A DNA stretch of 64,000 nt from Zychaea mexicana (GCF_025766255.1 NW_026516744.1:143086-207085); one strand, 5' to 3'; counted from the first letter of the stretch, positions 34,623-47,784 are shown. Notes: a model not told the origin generated them from the letters alone. A program made the numbers and translations.

Positions 34623-37600
34623 ATGGACATCAATACGATCGACACGCTCGCTTCAAGAACTGAAAGCCCGACCCCTTTAGGTACCACATTTCAGAAACCA
34701 AAGATTTATCTTTATTTCTTTTATTTTTGACGTTCACTAATCTCTTTTTTACTCTCTCCCTTTGTTTGTGGCGTCTTTTCTTAATTTAGGGAACATTTCT
34801 AAAGGCTCTAGCCCGAAACCAATGTATCCAACACGATGCGTCCATACCATTTCTCAAGATGACAATTCAGTGTTGTCACTTGCTGCCAGCGATACTTACT
34901 TGTTTAGTGGCAGTCAAAGTTCTCGAATTCACGTTAGTACGCTGACGAAAGAAATAAAAAACGAATCCGCCATGTTCACCATGACAGTAAAACTGTAGGT
35001 GTGGGATTTACAAAATTTCTCCTTGGTGACGAGTCTCGTTGGGCACCGAGGAAGTGTATTAGCTCTGACACTTTCTCCCGATCAGCGCTTGCTATTCAGT
35101 TGTTCAGGTTAGGCGCAAAACTACTTAACCTTAGAGGTTTTGAATGGATGTTGGATACTTTTTACTGAATTGTCACATATTAGGGGACGGCACGATTCGG
35201 GTAAACGCTATATACATATAAGCACATCAGTATAACATGGAAAAACAGTCGGTCGTAGTTTAACAAGTGAATGTTGTCAATTAGGTTTGGGATACAGCGA
35301 CGTTACGATGTGTCTATCTAATCCAATCCTGTCATGACGTGGGTGACATTTTCTCGATGGTATATTCGGCAACAGCTAATATGCTGATCTTCGGAAATCA
35401 AAACACGAGTATTCAGGTACGTAGAGTGGAAGGACCATGGTTTACTTCAGAAACAGTGCCAAATAAAAAAAAACTCATACATTTTGTAGTGGTTTGACTT
35501 AACAGATCCTCAAACAAACGGATCCGCGGGCAACGTACCGGTGATCCCAATTAATCCCCGTAGCTCTGCGTCTCAAAAATCAAAGTTTTTCGGAGCGCCA
35601 TCCTATGAAGATATTGTTGAGGAAGTAGATAGGTTTCCAACAGAGGAATATCTGGTCAAATGTGTGATTCGTGAGAAGAATGTCCGTTCCAATGCGCATG
35701 ATGGTTATGTATACTGCTTGTTACACGCTGTTGATATACCAAATGTCGACGGTGAAGTGGTTTTGAGTGGTAAGTTGTGTTTCATATTTGGTAATATCAT
35801 GAGTTCAGCCAAAATTAACTGCTACACTGTATACTGTTTCAAAGGTTCGGGTGATGGAGATGTTAAGGTATAAATTTGAACTTTGGTCTTGGAGGCAAAC
35901 GCGCTAATGTAATTTGCTTGTTAGATCTGGAGTATCTCCAACTCCACATTAAAACTACTCAATACTCTACGTGGTGATACGGACAAAGGGGTCTTATCGA
36001 TGGCTATCTCTGAGGACGGCTATTTGTTCTGTGGTGTGCAGGGTGGCGACGTCCAGGTAACTAATAGAGATGGATGAAAATTGATTAGCTTTGGTGTATG
36101 TATCAATGTATCATAGTGCTAACACATTTTTAAAATAGATCTGGGATTTGGAAACAGTACGTGGTTGCTTATACAAACTTGCATGATACTGTTGAAACTA
36201 ACTCTAGCACTCTCTTTAGAATCAACTCATCCGCTCAATGATGGCACATTCTGTAAGCATAATTTCGTATCTTAGCTATATCCCATGTGATTAATCGTTC
36301 AATATTAAATAGGATGACGTTCTAGCCGTAGCAATCAGAGGGCCCGGATTCGTGAGTGCTTCAGCGGATGGAACCATCAAGGTATAATATTTAGGGGGGG
36401 ATAAAGAGAGCTGTGGAAAAACGCCCTCTTATGTTTACTCACACAAGTTTTTATGTAAAGGTGTGGAACGAGGAGTTTGAGTTTCGTGAATGTATGGATG
36501 ACCATGATGGTATTGTCTTGTCCATGATCTGCTCTCAGGATTATTTGATAACTGGCAGTAGCGACCACTCCATCAAAGTAAGCTCTCAATATTTTGTTTA
36601 CTTTTTCTATGTTGGGAGAAGCGTAAACTTATACATGCCAAATAGTTTTGGGATATGCCATCACCTGTGAAGCCTGTCGAACATTTTCGACGTAATAGTA
36701 TCGTACAAGATGCTCCTTCAAGTGGTAATTCAAACTGATCCTTTTATTTAGTTGAAATCATTATTAACATTGTAAGCCATGTAGACACTCTTCTGTATGT
36801 ACTCGATAAGTGGATTTCAATGCGTACTGTAAGCGGCTCCCCCAAATGTATGGAAGAATGCCGTCGGGGAGCCCGGTTTTTGAAAAATGTTCTACAACAG
36901 CTTGGGGCTGTCAGTCGCATGGTAACGAAGAAACTTTGCATTGAAAGCCAATCAAATAGTAGAAATTTAATACTAACTTGTTTGTTCGTTTGTCTTTTAA
37001 AAGATACCTGGTATTACTGGTCGCAATCCATTGGTGTACGGTCGGTTCTCGGCAAGACGCACAAGCAATGCCGGAATAACTGCGGAATCAAAGGTGCCCA
37101 CAGTGCTTGTTTATGGCCACTATGACGTGATTGCAGCACAAAACGATAAGCAACAATGGAACACGGATCCGTTTAAACTTACTGGTAAAAACGGGTATCT
37201 TTACGGAAGAGGAACTAGTGACAATAAGGTAAAATTCTTTTCTACTTTTTGGAAACTCTTGAATTTGTATTATTTGATTTCACAAGTTAAGCTCAATCCG
37301 TTTTTGATTGTTGTCCAACATAGGGCCCAGTGCTGGCATCTATCTTTGCTGTTTATGAGCTTCTCAAGGAAGGTCAATTGGATGTGAATGTGATCTTTTT
37401 GGTAGAAGGAGAAGAAGAGAACGGAAGTTTAGGATTCCAAGATGCAGTGAACAAATACAAGGTATTTCATTTTCAGAGTCTATACCATGTCTTTTAAATT
37501 CATGCTAAATCATTCTTTATTGGTGCAATTAGGATCTTTTTGCGGATGTGGATCTGATCTTGTTAAGGTAAAATGAAAAAGAAATAGATGGATGTTTTGT

Positions 37601-39003
37601 TTGGTTCTAACAGTGTAGTAGCAATTCATATTGGCTAGGCGAAGATGTTCCATGCATCACATACGGCCTGCGTGGCGTTATTCATGCATCCATTAAAGTA
37701 AGCGACGTACTTTTCAAGAAATTTTAAAGTAGAGTTAAGCCACTAATCAGTCGTGGTAGATATCTAACACATTATCAGATCTTCATTCGGGTGTGGAAGG
37801 CGGTGCGGTATCCGAGCCTCTCATCGATTTGATCCATGTTACCGGTAGATTAGTAGACAATAACAAGCATGTACTAGTACCAGGTATTCTTTTTTTCATA
37901 ATCCAAACATTGCTTCTACCAACTAGCCAATCGATCAATCAATCAGAGGGGGGTTCAACTAAACACACCAGTTATAAGGGTTTTATGATGATGTCAGTCA
38001 AGTAACTGATGCTGAAAAGAGGTTATACGATCCTATCGTTACCTGGCTACAAACGTAAGTATTGTAAGACTCATTTAAAATCTCAGAAATAATGTAATCT
38101 TACCGACTTCAGAAATACTGTATTTAGATCTGAGACTGCGCTGTCGCAATCGCGGACACAACATTCGGCCATCACATCTCCAACACTTTCGGACAAATCA
38201 AAAACCGATAGCGACTCGCCTTGCAGCGATAAACGACCCAATATCAGGCCAACACAATATCCACTCGACACTGATAGACTAAAGCAGGAACTCATGGCAC
38301 GATGGCGTTTCCCGACACTCTCGGTACACAAAATTGACGTTTCAATAAGCAATCGAACGATTATCCCGAGATGCGCAACGGCTTGTGTCAGTATGCGTAT
38401 TGTTCCAGATCAGTCCATTGAAGACATTGCTGCCAAGTTTGAGGATTATGTTCGCCAAGTGTTTGCAGACATGAATTCCGAAAATGAAATTTCCGTAAGC
38501 CTTTTTGATATTGTTTTCTGTTTGTTGGAGCGCTAATTGTAATCTTGATCAAACGAAGAAACATACGTATACTAATGTGTATATACTCTGCATGCTATCG
38601 TTGTTTATAAAACAAAAAGGTTGAGATCCAAAGCTCAGCAGAGTACTGGCTAGGTAATCCCGAAAGCAGATACTTTAAGGCTGTAGAAAAAGCAATCCAC
38701 AAGGAATGGAACATGAAGCCGCTGTACATTCGAGAAGGTGGATCGATTCCAGCAGTTCGCTTCCTGGAGAAATTTTGTAATGCACCTGCGGTCCACTTAC
38801 CAATGGGTCAGGTACTTATTTCCGTTGCTGTTTCGTCTAAATGACCTCTACAATGCTAATAACACACCACAAAAACTTTTAAATATCAGGCATCTGACCA
38901 AGCACATTTGCATAATGAGCGGATACGTTTGCGCAATTTACATGCTGGTCGTCGGATCATCAAGTCACTTTTACAGGACTTGGCAGCATCATCGGATACC
39001 TAG
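34623..39003 (+). CDS. DUG2: Dug2-type glutathione-degradation protein (WD40 propeller plus M20 peptidase)
   Basis: 23 exons encode 902 residues: 34623-34680, 34790-34932, 34999-35107, 35184-35200, 35285-35416, 35490-35769, 35845-35867, 35925-36056, 36139-36156, 36220-36252, 36313-36381, 36461-36577, 36646-36724, 36785-36921, 37004-37228, 37324-37461, 37533-37567, 37622-37697, 37760-37883, 37979-38054, 38113-38494, 38620-38811 and 38890-39003. All phases agree. Residues about 30-400 form WD repeats (HVWDL, IRVWDT, KIWSIS, QIWDLE, KVWNEE). The rest is an M20 metallopeptidase with HYD (488-490), Asp522 in GTSDNKGP and EGEEENG (Glu555 region). In yeast Dug2 forms the cytosolic GSH degradosome with Dug3. 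The domain order and size match yeast Dug2. Confidence 0.93.
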
Positions 39004-39602
39004 TAGAGTGTGTGGGCTGTAAATCTACAAGATAACAATAGAGATATGGGGAAAAAAGGAAGTAATTGACAGAGTGACATCAATAATGTTATTACCATCA
39101 GTATGACTCGTATATAATTCATGCAATCGCTGCCAACCCTGAATTTGTAAATACTACGCACTGACCACGTTGGTAGAAAATAAGAAAATGTACAAGATTT
39201 CTTTTCGCGTACCTCTTATATAAACAAATATGCATAATCGTATTTACCAATGGAGAAAAATTGAAGAGAGATAAAGAAGAAGCATATAGCGCACGAGAAA
39301 AAGAAAGAAAATATCTACGAGAGAACAAAAAGAAGAGAAAAAGGGAGAACGGAGAAAAAAGCATAAAAGTTAAGAAAAAGGTATAAACAAAAAAGTGAGC
39401 GGGGAAGATTGATAAGGAGAAACACTCATCATGATGGCATACAAATAAAGTAATAGAGCAAAGGAAAATTGAGCCAGAGCTGGCAGGCACATATTAGTTA
39501 GTGATGAACAAGGTTAAAAGAGTATGTTGGTAGAAAGAAAACGAAAGGAATGGAATGACAAGTAGAAATGATAAATAGAACAAGAGCAAGAAAGTTAGTA
39601 AT
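39004..39602. other. Intergenic between convergent genes (3' UTRs)
   Basis: These 600 bp lie between the DUG2 and bHLH stop codons and are strongly purine-rich on the plus strand (GAAAAAG-type tracts, 39250-39600). No gene is visible. The purine bias probably reflects the 3' UTR of the minus-strand gene. Confidence 0.35.
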
Positions 39603-41148
39603 TTACTGCCTTCCTTCAAGCTGGCGGATTCGCTGATCCTGCTGCTCGATCGTATCTTTGAGTGTTGAGATATACTCGTAAGCATACTTCAGCAGCAACA
39701 CCTTGGAAAGTGGCTTCTCTTCGTCTTTGCCTGGCTCTTCCTGCTGCTGTTCTTGTTGTTGCTGGAATTGAGGCTGTTGTTCTGCTTGCTGCAGCTCTTG
39801 CTCAGCCTTCTCCTTCTTTTTGACGTATCCTTCTTCTACTTCACGACGTAATCGATCGAACCATTCTTTCAGCGAATCGCGGCGTTTCTGTTCTGCAGCC
39901 TTATGGGCTGTTCGACGGATCTCGAGACCGCTTTTAATGTTGGATGTAAAGGCAATACCCAACGCTGCTGCTTTGCCCTCCATCAAATTCTGATAATTGG
40001 ATCGAGTGGCAAGGATATGCTCGGCATCGTGGACCAGAGGTGATGGCGTCGGACCAGGTCGTATGGTTGGACTGATCAGTAATGGTTTAAGTGCACGAGG
40101 CGAAGAGTGTTCCGGCGTATTGGCTGTTGCTGCTGCTGCGACGCGTCGTGTTTTTTTGGCGGGAGGAGACGCTTTTGGAGCAGCAACAGGTTTGGTCGCG
40201 GGGCTTCTGATCTTCATCAAAGAGGCAGGTGTCACAGGCTCGATGCACGGAGAACCGGCGGGTGACAATGGCTGTTGTTGATCTGTATATACACAAAAAG
40301 TAAGTTTTGTTGTTGTTGTTTATGGCCCAATGAGGGTCGTTACATTGGTTATGGCTCTTTTTTTTTCTTGCAAGTACCTGATATACGCCGCTGAAGCTGC
40401 TGTTGCTGTTGCTGTATCTGCTTCTGTTGTTGCAGAGCTTCTTCTTCTCTTGGTCGTTTTTGATTCTTATGCAACTCGGAAAGACGACGCGTGATCATGA
40501 TCTTGGCTCGTTCGAGCTGCTCGTATTGTTCATATATCTGTGTCGGTGTCATTTCGTCGTTGTTGGAAGCTGTAACGGACTTGTTGGAGCTGGATGATTC
40601 GCGTGAGTGTTGCGGCATGATCGCTGGCGAAGTCAACGGCGAGAAATCCATCTCTTGTTGTGATATAGACACACTAGGTGCCTGTTGATGTGGCTGTGGC
40701 TGCTGACTATGAGGATGATAAGTGAACGACGGTGTCATTGCCGGCGAGATGAGAGGAGTGAATATGTCCTAATTATTATGTGATCCGGATGTCAGATATT
40801 GATGAAATGATGCTGTCGTTGTTGCTGTTGCTCAGATTGCTCATAATGTATAACCATAACAACCAGAACAACAGAAAGAAAAGACATCAAGATATGCAAT
40901 CTTACATCATCATAGTAGCTGCTATTGTTATTGTTAGAATGAGCGTGATAGTGGGGCGAACTTTCGTCGGTTGGTGATTTACGATGATGATCGTTTGCGA
41001 CGGATGCTGGTGGCGGAGGGTTGCTATTTAACGTGGCCATGAACGAACCCATGTCCTCTGATTGCTGCAAGAGCATATCGATGTTGGGCTGTTCGTTCGA
41101 GAATGAACGTAGCATGTCGGTGATGGTATCAAAGCCTGACAGATCCAT
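39603..41148 (-). CDS. bHLH transcription factor with Gln-rich extended loop
   Basis: There are three exons on the minus strand: 41148-40906, 40768-40378 and 40282-39603. They encode 437 residues. The first 300 residues are disordered and rich in Ser, Pro, Gln and Asn. The bHLH domain is at the C-terminus. The basic region reads RRTAHKAAEQKRRDSLK, with His-5, Glu-9 and Arg-13 as expected for E-box (CACGTG-type) binders. Helix 1 continues WFDRLRREVEE, then comes a loop of roughly 35-40 residues rich in Lys, Glu and Gln, then helix 2 (KVLLLKYAYEYISTLKDTI) and a short leucine-zipper-like end. Fungal relatives with long loops include NUC-1/Pho4-type regulators. Target genes are unknown. Confidence 0.85.
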
Positions 41149-44100
41149 TGTTGTTTGCTGATGCGTGTGTGCTGACGTTTGGTAGAGTGGTGTACGTGTA
41201 TACGGAATATATAGATAGTAGCGTTGATATATATATATATATTTGCGTTCTGCTGGGGGGTTTTTTTTACATATAATCTTTTTGATGATGGTGATGATGA
41301 ATAGAAAGAAAATAGGCGTATGTATTGAGTATCACACCATCAGCAAGTGGAAATTTCGTCGTGAAAAGAGAGGCTAGTGAGGAGGTGGGCGAAGGAAAGA
41401 GTGTTTAAGAAGTACCAGCTCATCAGGATTAAAGGGGTCAAGGTGATTGGACCCCTCTCTATGCATCCAGTCAAATCAACTGCCACAGCCTAAAAACGTG
41501 GGCATCGTTTCCTGCAATGATCGGCTGTGGTGAGTAGCACAAGGAATGCTTTATGCTCCATTTCAAGTCACACACAGCTCGGTTCGCCATGCTCCCAAAA
41601 CTGTTGCCCAATGGTGACGGGCGTGCCATGGCTTTCACTTTTTCCATTGGCTGAAAACCTGGGGGAATACCTCAAAAATAAGGGCACCTTCTTCTTGCCA
41701 GCAAATTCCCCCCCCCAAAATGCCCTGCTCTTATTGCAAGCATTATAGCGACAAGGAAAAGCTTGTAAGTGTTGCTTACCTCTTTGTCATCGAGACTGTA
41801 TCTACCTCGTATCTTTCTATTCTGCTAATTTTAAAGTCAGGTTATATGTAGATCATACATCACCAATAGCGTTTGGAGATGACGCCTCATGCTCTTCTTC
41901 CTGTTTGTAATTATATTAGCATGTTACCCCCCAAATGACGACTGCCGTTCACCACGCCGAGACTTTTCGCAGTTTTTTTTTTGTTGTCACTGTTATGATG
42001 ACAGATATGTATTCATCTTAAGAGATGATGGCGATGGAGCTTGGCTAGCTCCCCTCGTTGTCCCAGATCTAGCGTTACACTACATCTCTCTTTTGTCCTT
42101 GTTTTCGGATAGATTCGCCGTCATCCCTGCAGTGTAGTATATTTTGACACATCCACCCCTTTTTGATATCCTTTTTAATATATGACAGCAGTGATAATAC
42201 TCTCAATTGGTTTATCCTTAATATTTTGTATTAAACAGATGCTATTCCTTGATTTAGAGCAATACAACGAGAGTCAGTCAATGTGCTCATTAAATTTATA
42301 AAAGGAAGGGTCAACCATCGCTACATGTACGTGGCCTTGATCCTACATACAACAATATATAAAGTGACATAATATAAAAAAGGAATAATCAGACCAACAT
42401 GTGTATTTTAAAAAAGAAGCAGGGACGTAATACGAATGGACCCGTTACCGATAGACGCTGTGTGCAATGTGTAATCCAGCGAGCAAACACGGAACCTTCG
42501 CTTTCGCCCCACCATCGTCGTTGATTGTCCAAGTGATCATAGGTCGCGTTTAATATTATCCAATGATACTTTAATCTTGCTGTCTTGCTGAAACGTTTAC
42601 AAAATAACTGGATTTTAGTGGATAATAAATTTTTAACCCTGCCTACTCAATAGATCGCCGCATCTGCTAAAGTGGTCTCATGTTAATGGGTCGGTCCAAG
42701 ATGAAAAACAAGGGCTGGGTGCCCATAATCACCTAACGCTTTTACATTATTCTTATTTACTCAATCTGATCCACCACAAAAGGATACAGCTATTCTGTAC
42801 AATAACGCGTAAATTCACATAATAAGACACCATGACCAGTCATCATCATCAATCAAAACTCCATTTTTGCTATCGTTACAAAGTATCTGCTACTACCACG
42901 GCTAGTGCCATGTACACAAGTTAACTTGAAGAACCCGTTATGCCTTAATACATAAGATCATGTAAAGCCCATGTGTTTGGGTTTGCTTATTCAAAGCTCT
43001 TGTTTCATAAGTTGCGGAGGAGCAGGATCAATGATTTGGCGGTGAAATATCTGTCTTGAAAATCTGGCTGGTCTCCATTTCCTTTTTCGGCATAAAATGC
43101 AGCACATTGTATGTACAGAGGAGAGAGATGCAGTAGCTTCATAAACAGGGTGAGTGCGATCACTTGGTCGGAACCGCTCCGATTTTTTGTATAATATTGT
43201 TGCATAGAGAGCCTATATAAATACGAAAGCGTAATTGTTGTATATGCTTTGGCAAAAAGGCAGGTTGTTGTGCTTGCAGTTACATCAATGAGTATATTAT
43301 TTGACTAACATACATATCTTTGTATATTCAACATATTAGCAGGTTGCCCTCGACCTTTGTCAGTAGTAATAGCTCGTGCTTTACCATTATTGAACGATAT
43401 AAAGAAGGTAGTCATAGTCCGACTATTGGCTTTGTCTCCAATAATTAAGCTTATCGACTTGGTGTCCAACGATTAAATTCCTATATCAACATACTGCGTA
43501 CCGTCCATTGCATGTATCCTATTCTTTATTTATATCGTTGATCTTCATTTAATGCTCGCTCTTGCCTCGCTGCGTGTGATCGCTTTGAAATTGATTATTT
43601 TTTTGCATAAAATAAAGATAAAAGGGGCATGTACAAGAAAAAGTCGTACAACTGGCAGTCCACATATGATGCTGCATCAAAAACGTGCGTTTAGCCATCA
43701 TCCACCTTTCACTTATTGCCCACTATGATCTTACTTTGAAAATGTGAGAAATGACTACTTCCAAGAGACGATAATATGCAAGAGACCATCTACATGAGTA
43801 TACAGTAACAGAAGAAGCAGCTTTTCCTATGTAGGGAACTCTGTGGTGAGGTTATAAAATCGATGCACAGCTTAAGATGACAGGGGTTATGTAGTAACTT
43901 ACGTTCATTGACCTTCATTCCTTGATGTTTTCCCTCGACCAGTCAACCTCACCTGGCCAAACCGAAAAGTTAGCCTCAGTCTCCATTGTTCTCAAATCAG
44001 GATATTTGCATAAAATCAAGTACAGTAATCATTCACGTTCAACATGCTGATTTTGGGTTGTTACACTGCGTTTGCGTATTCGTTAAATCTTTCTCATTGT

Positions 44101-44240
44101 ACATAGTAGCGATGGCATTCATCCTCAATACGATGTATATATCTCTAAGTATAATCTTTAATGAATCCCCTTTCCCCAACTATCATTCAAGGACAGATGT
44201 GCGTGTGTTTAACAGACACAAGAGAGAGAGCCCGAGCAAG
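41149..44240. other. Long gene-poor region
   Basis: About 3.1 kb. An (AT)n tract lies at about 41227-41243. One possible first exon at 41720-41764 encodes 15 residues (MPCSYCKHYSDKEKL) before a perfect GTAAGT donor, but I could not find a matching second exon. The rest contains only short frames and no RNA gene I can support. Confidence 0.35.
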
Positions 44241-44534
44241 ATGGGCAAGAGGGCAAAACAATTGAGGAAATCATGTCGTTCGTGCCACCTGTACCACCGA
44301 GACGAAGCCAGTTGCTATGGCAACGAATCTCTGAACAATGAAAGTTCGGTTGCAGATTACATGCGCCATGGCAACGAGCACGCTTTCGGTTGCTACGGAC
44401 AACAATGGGTATCCAAGCGCAGTGTGGGTATCCATGGCGGCGACAGGATCATCCTAGACACTGTGGATGCAATCTCAAGACAGTATCATAGTTTGGAAGC
44501 AGCAAAGCAAAAGCCCTCGCGGAACCATGATTAG
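44241..44534 (+). CDS. Small hypothetical Cys/His-containing protein (doubtful)
   Basis: A 97-residue frame starts with MGKRAKQLRKSCRSCHLY at 44241. The frame is open upstream to 43986 but the upstream part has poor composition. The protein is basic at the start and contains several Cys and His residues (CRSC, ASCYGNES). No family is recognised. The following 230 bp contain a (CT)n tract near 44650-44670 that looks like promoter sequence of the next gene. It may be spurious. Confidence 0.25.
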   Translation: MGKRAKQLRKSCRSCHLYHRDEASCYGNESLNNESSVADYMRHGNEHAFGCYGQQWVSKRSVGIHGGDRIILDTVDAISRQYHSLEAAKQKPSRNHD

Positions 44535-44765
44535 AAATACCGGCACAAGAACAAAAAAGGTTTAGGTAACGTACCCTCTTGTATCCACTCACTCGGCTTA
44601 ATTAAAAAAGGAATGAGTCCATTTCTCCCTTTCTTTTTCTTTCTCTTTCTCTCTCTCTCTCTCTTTGTAGTGGTTGCCATACTTACCTTTTTTTCTCCTC
44701 AAAATAAAGCCAAAAAGCTTCCACCTTTAACCAAGCCCTCCAACTATTGCTTTTCTTGCTTGAAG

Positions 44766-45848
44766 ATGAATGTTGACACTCCACGTCGAATCAAGTAAGT
44801 ACTTGTCGGGAATGACCCCCCAATGGAGGTGGCAGACTTACTCGATCTCCTCACAATCACTTTCAGAATCAAGACAAAAGGCTCATTCAAAAATGGCCTG
44901 AAGCGAGAGGGGTTGGCGACGGTGGATGTCAACCGGTTTCCGCGGCCGCAGCAGCAGCAGCAGCAGGATGAGGGTCAACAACTGAAACCATCGACAAAGC
45001 AGTGCTCGTCGGATAAGCTTGATGCTTATACAGCTGCTGCATCGGCCGTAAAGTGCAACTATTCATCAGAGGATCTTGTAACGATTCGACGGAATCTAAG
45101 TGCCAATTTGACACTAGCAAAGCGTCGTATGATGGTTAAACTGAGCCAGTCGAAAACACCTCAGGACATGCAAATGTATGAGTACCTGACGACGGAGAGT
45201 TCAGACCGGAGCAAGAAGCGCAAAAGCAGGAAAATTAGAAAGAGCATGAAGACGACGACGACAAAGGCGGCGACAGCGGCAATGACGGGTGGAAAACTCA
45301 AATATCACCGTCCTCGTCCACTATCTTTGTCTTGTCAAGCAGCAGCTACTACATCAACAGCTCTACAGGAAGCTACGCCGGCTGTAGTGGCGGCATCGTC
45401 CTTCTTGCCATCATCACCACAAGCAGCAATATTTGCACCTGAAATAGCAGCAGCGCAGGAGCCACCACCACCGCTGTCGCCGCCAGAACCACTAGCGGAG
45501 CCTGCGGTGGCACTGGATATACTTTTCGGCGGATACCATGAGGAAGCAATGATGACAACGGACGAAGAGCCAGGCAGTCTCTGTGACCCGTCGAGCAGTC
45601 CACTGATGCCAGCGTGCGTGAGGGACCCAGGGGAAGAAAAAGAAGAAGGGATGTGGGATGTGTCAAATCATGCTGCCGGACTTTTGAATGATCTCATGTT
45701 GTGCAACGGCAACGAGCAAATCTCGAGTGTTGTAGGCGTCGGGGAACCAATCGATTTTTGGTTGCAAACCACGATGGCACTAGACCAAGAAATGTCAGGT
45801 AAAAAGAAAAAAGCAAACCCAGCAACAGAACCCTTTTTTTCATTTTAA
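44766..45848 (+). CDS. Hypothetical low-complexity basic/acidic protein
   Basis: I join exons 44766-44794 and 44867-45848 (phase 2) through a 72-bp intron with GTAAGT and TTTCAG, giving 336 residues. The N-terminus is basic (TPRRIKIKTKGSFKNGLKRE), followed by a short Gln run, a helical segment (LVTIRRNLSANLTLAKRRMM) and a Lys/Arg cluster (RSKKRKSRKIRKS) that could be a nuclear signal. An Ala/Pro/Ser-rich middle then gives way to an acidic C-terminal half. No domain is recognised. A transcription-related or scaffold role is possible by composition only. A downstream exon cannot be ruled out near 45800, where a GTAAAA site occurs. Confidence 0.55.
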
Positions 45849-46242
45849 TGTACACTGTAGTGTTATCTTATTTACCAATTGCCTTCTGCAAAACCCACAC
45901 AATCCTGCTTAGACTTGCTCGAGTTCGACTGAATGAGCTATTATTCATGATTCATGGTCCATGAGAATAATAATAATAATAATGACAATAAAAAAATAAT
46001 TTTTTCATCTCAGTTTGAGGGTAAAATAGAACGAAAAAGAAAAAAAATCAGAGGGGACGGTGTTGCAGGCAGCATTTTAAAGAAGAATGAAAAAGGAAAG
46101 AAAACTATTGGGTTCCAATTTATTTATTTTTTCACATCTTTACCACTCTTTTACCCTTTTACTTTCCTTCTTCAGAAAGCGTCCCAATCCTTTCGTATAT
46201 TACCCCTTTCTTTTTTTTTCCATTTCAAACAAACAATACGCA
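45849..46242. promoter_or_regulatory. Intergenic with (AAT)n and T-rich promoter tract
   Basis: These 394 bp contain an AATAAT repeat (about 45965-45985) and long T/C tracts from 46120 to 46225 just before the next start codon. No coding frame is supported. Confidence 0.3.
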
Positions 46243-47784
46243 ATGCGTACTTCGCGAGGCTTGCGCATCACCTCTCTGATAGTTGTCTCACCGGTGATCC
46301 TCATTCTTATTTCGCTGGTCGTCATTCTTGCCATTGCTGTGCAGTCTCAGGTGAAAGCTTGGTATTTTGCCGCCGTCTCGACCCTGCCACAACACCAGCC
46401 ATTCTTTTCCGAACCCTCCTCCTCACAGCATCATCACCCATTTTTAAATGCTCGTTCCCTATCGAGGCTGGCTTCGACTGCGTTCGTCTTTTCATACAAC
46501 CATCCGACGACCCACCAGCTATCGTCCTCAGCCAGCAATAGCCTCGATAGCAACCGCTTCGACACGCCCAAAGCGACGGTAGCGACGACCAGACGCATTC
46601 TGCCACGTTTAAAGAGGCTCTTGTCGTCGTCGACATGGATAGGGGTACTGACAGTTTTTGCCTTCATTACGCTGCAGAAGGTTTGTTTATCTCCACTTGA
46701 GAGCGGATGAAAGGGAATGTAAAAAAAAAAAAGAAAGAGAAAGAACCGGAAAAATTAATGAGGAAAATATTTCTGCCGTTACTAGGTCCCTTTACACCAG
46801 CCTCTCAAGTCGATCGCTTCATGCATTACTTCGCCTGCCGGCAACGACAGCGACCGTGCTGTCGATCAAACCCACTTGTCACCGAAGCCTTCGTCAGCAG
46901 CACAACATGGCAATAGCAATAAGCGACGAAAGAAGACGAAACGTGCCACTGCTGCTGCCACTGCTGCTATGCGTCAGTCTAAACTCATTTCTGCATCCGC
47001 AGCACAGCCCGCAGCACAGCACAATCAACAAACACAACAAACAACCACAGCAGCACCACTAGCGACTGATCATATGGGTTGCACTGAAGATGCTACGTTA
47101 ATCAACCCTGTGCTACGACAGCCGACAGCACCACCAGCTCCTATAGCACCATCCTCACCGCCGACTTTGGAATCGCACGACGACGATCAGTTGTCGATCG
47201 AGTCGTCGTCTGACGATGACGAGAGCAAGTGGATCAATGTTGGTGGCAAAAAGACTAAACGTTCCTCCAGCATCAAAGTTGAGGCCATTGCTGTAGCATC
47301 TGCTGCCACTATGAATGCCCATGCAGCTACCTCTGCTTCTGCTACATTGATGACTACCAACATGGGCACAGTCCGTGGAACCGAGTCAATGGCCGAGGAA
47401 GAAGAAGAAGAAGAAGTTATTGTTAGGGATGATGACGATGACACTGTTACTACCAGCAGCGCTACCGAAGATGAGGTCCAAAGCATTACCGAGACCCCGG
47501 TGATGGAGAAGCCGCGGATCCAGAGCTGGTACTCTCCGTTCTCGACGGGCCTTGACCTCGACATCATGCCCAAAGGTAGCGATCTCCTGCTGAACAAGCC
47601 GCTGGCCCCACCGATGAACGGTGATCTGTTTTTCCGTCATCACCAACTCGAACAGTGGAGAAGCCAGCAAGAATACCCGGTGATGATGACGACGACTACG
47701 ACGTCGTCGACTATGATGCACCACCACCCATCACCACGCCGTGCTGAGCAGCCCTTCACCTTCTTTGACCACAACTCGTATTGA
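46243..47784 (+). CDS. Hypothetical membrane protein with long acidic low-complexity tail
   Basis: There are two exons, 46243-46680 and 46786-47784 (phase 0), encoding 478 residues. Residues about 9-34 are a strong hydrophobic segment (ITSLIVVSPVILILISLVVI) and residues about 130-145 a second one (STWIGVLTVFAFITL), suggesting a small membrane domain with a Ser-rich lumenal or external loop. After the second TM the protein is disordered: a basic cluster (NKRRKKTKRA), Ala/Thr/Gln runs, an acidic block (MAEEEEEEEVIVRDDDDD), and a conserved-looking end with WYSPFSTGLDLD and LFFRHHQLEQW. I do not recognise the family. The donor is GTTTGT and the acceptor ACTAG, both acceptable here. Confidence 0.6.

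Noticed and set aside
43986..44240. N-terminal extension of the 44.2-kb small frame
   Set aside because: The upstream part has poor composition and no start context. Only the 97-residue part from 44241 was kept, at low confidence.
46322..46667. Minus-strand frames antisense to the 46.2-kb gene
   Set aside because: The plus-strand frame has a clear TM segment and splices in phase to the downstream exon; the antisense frames have no motif.
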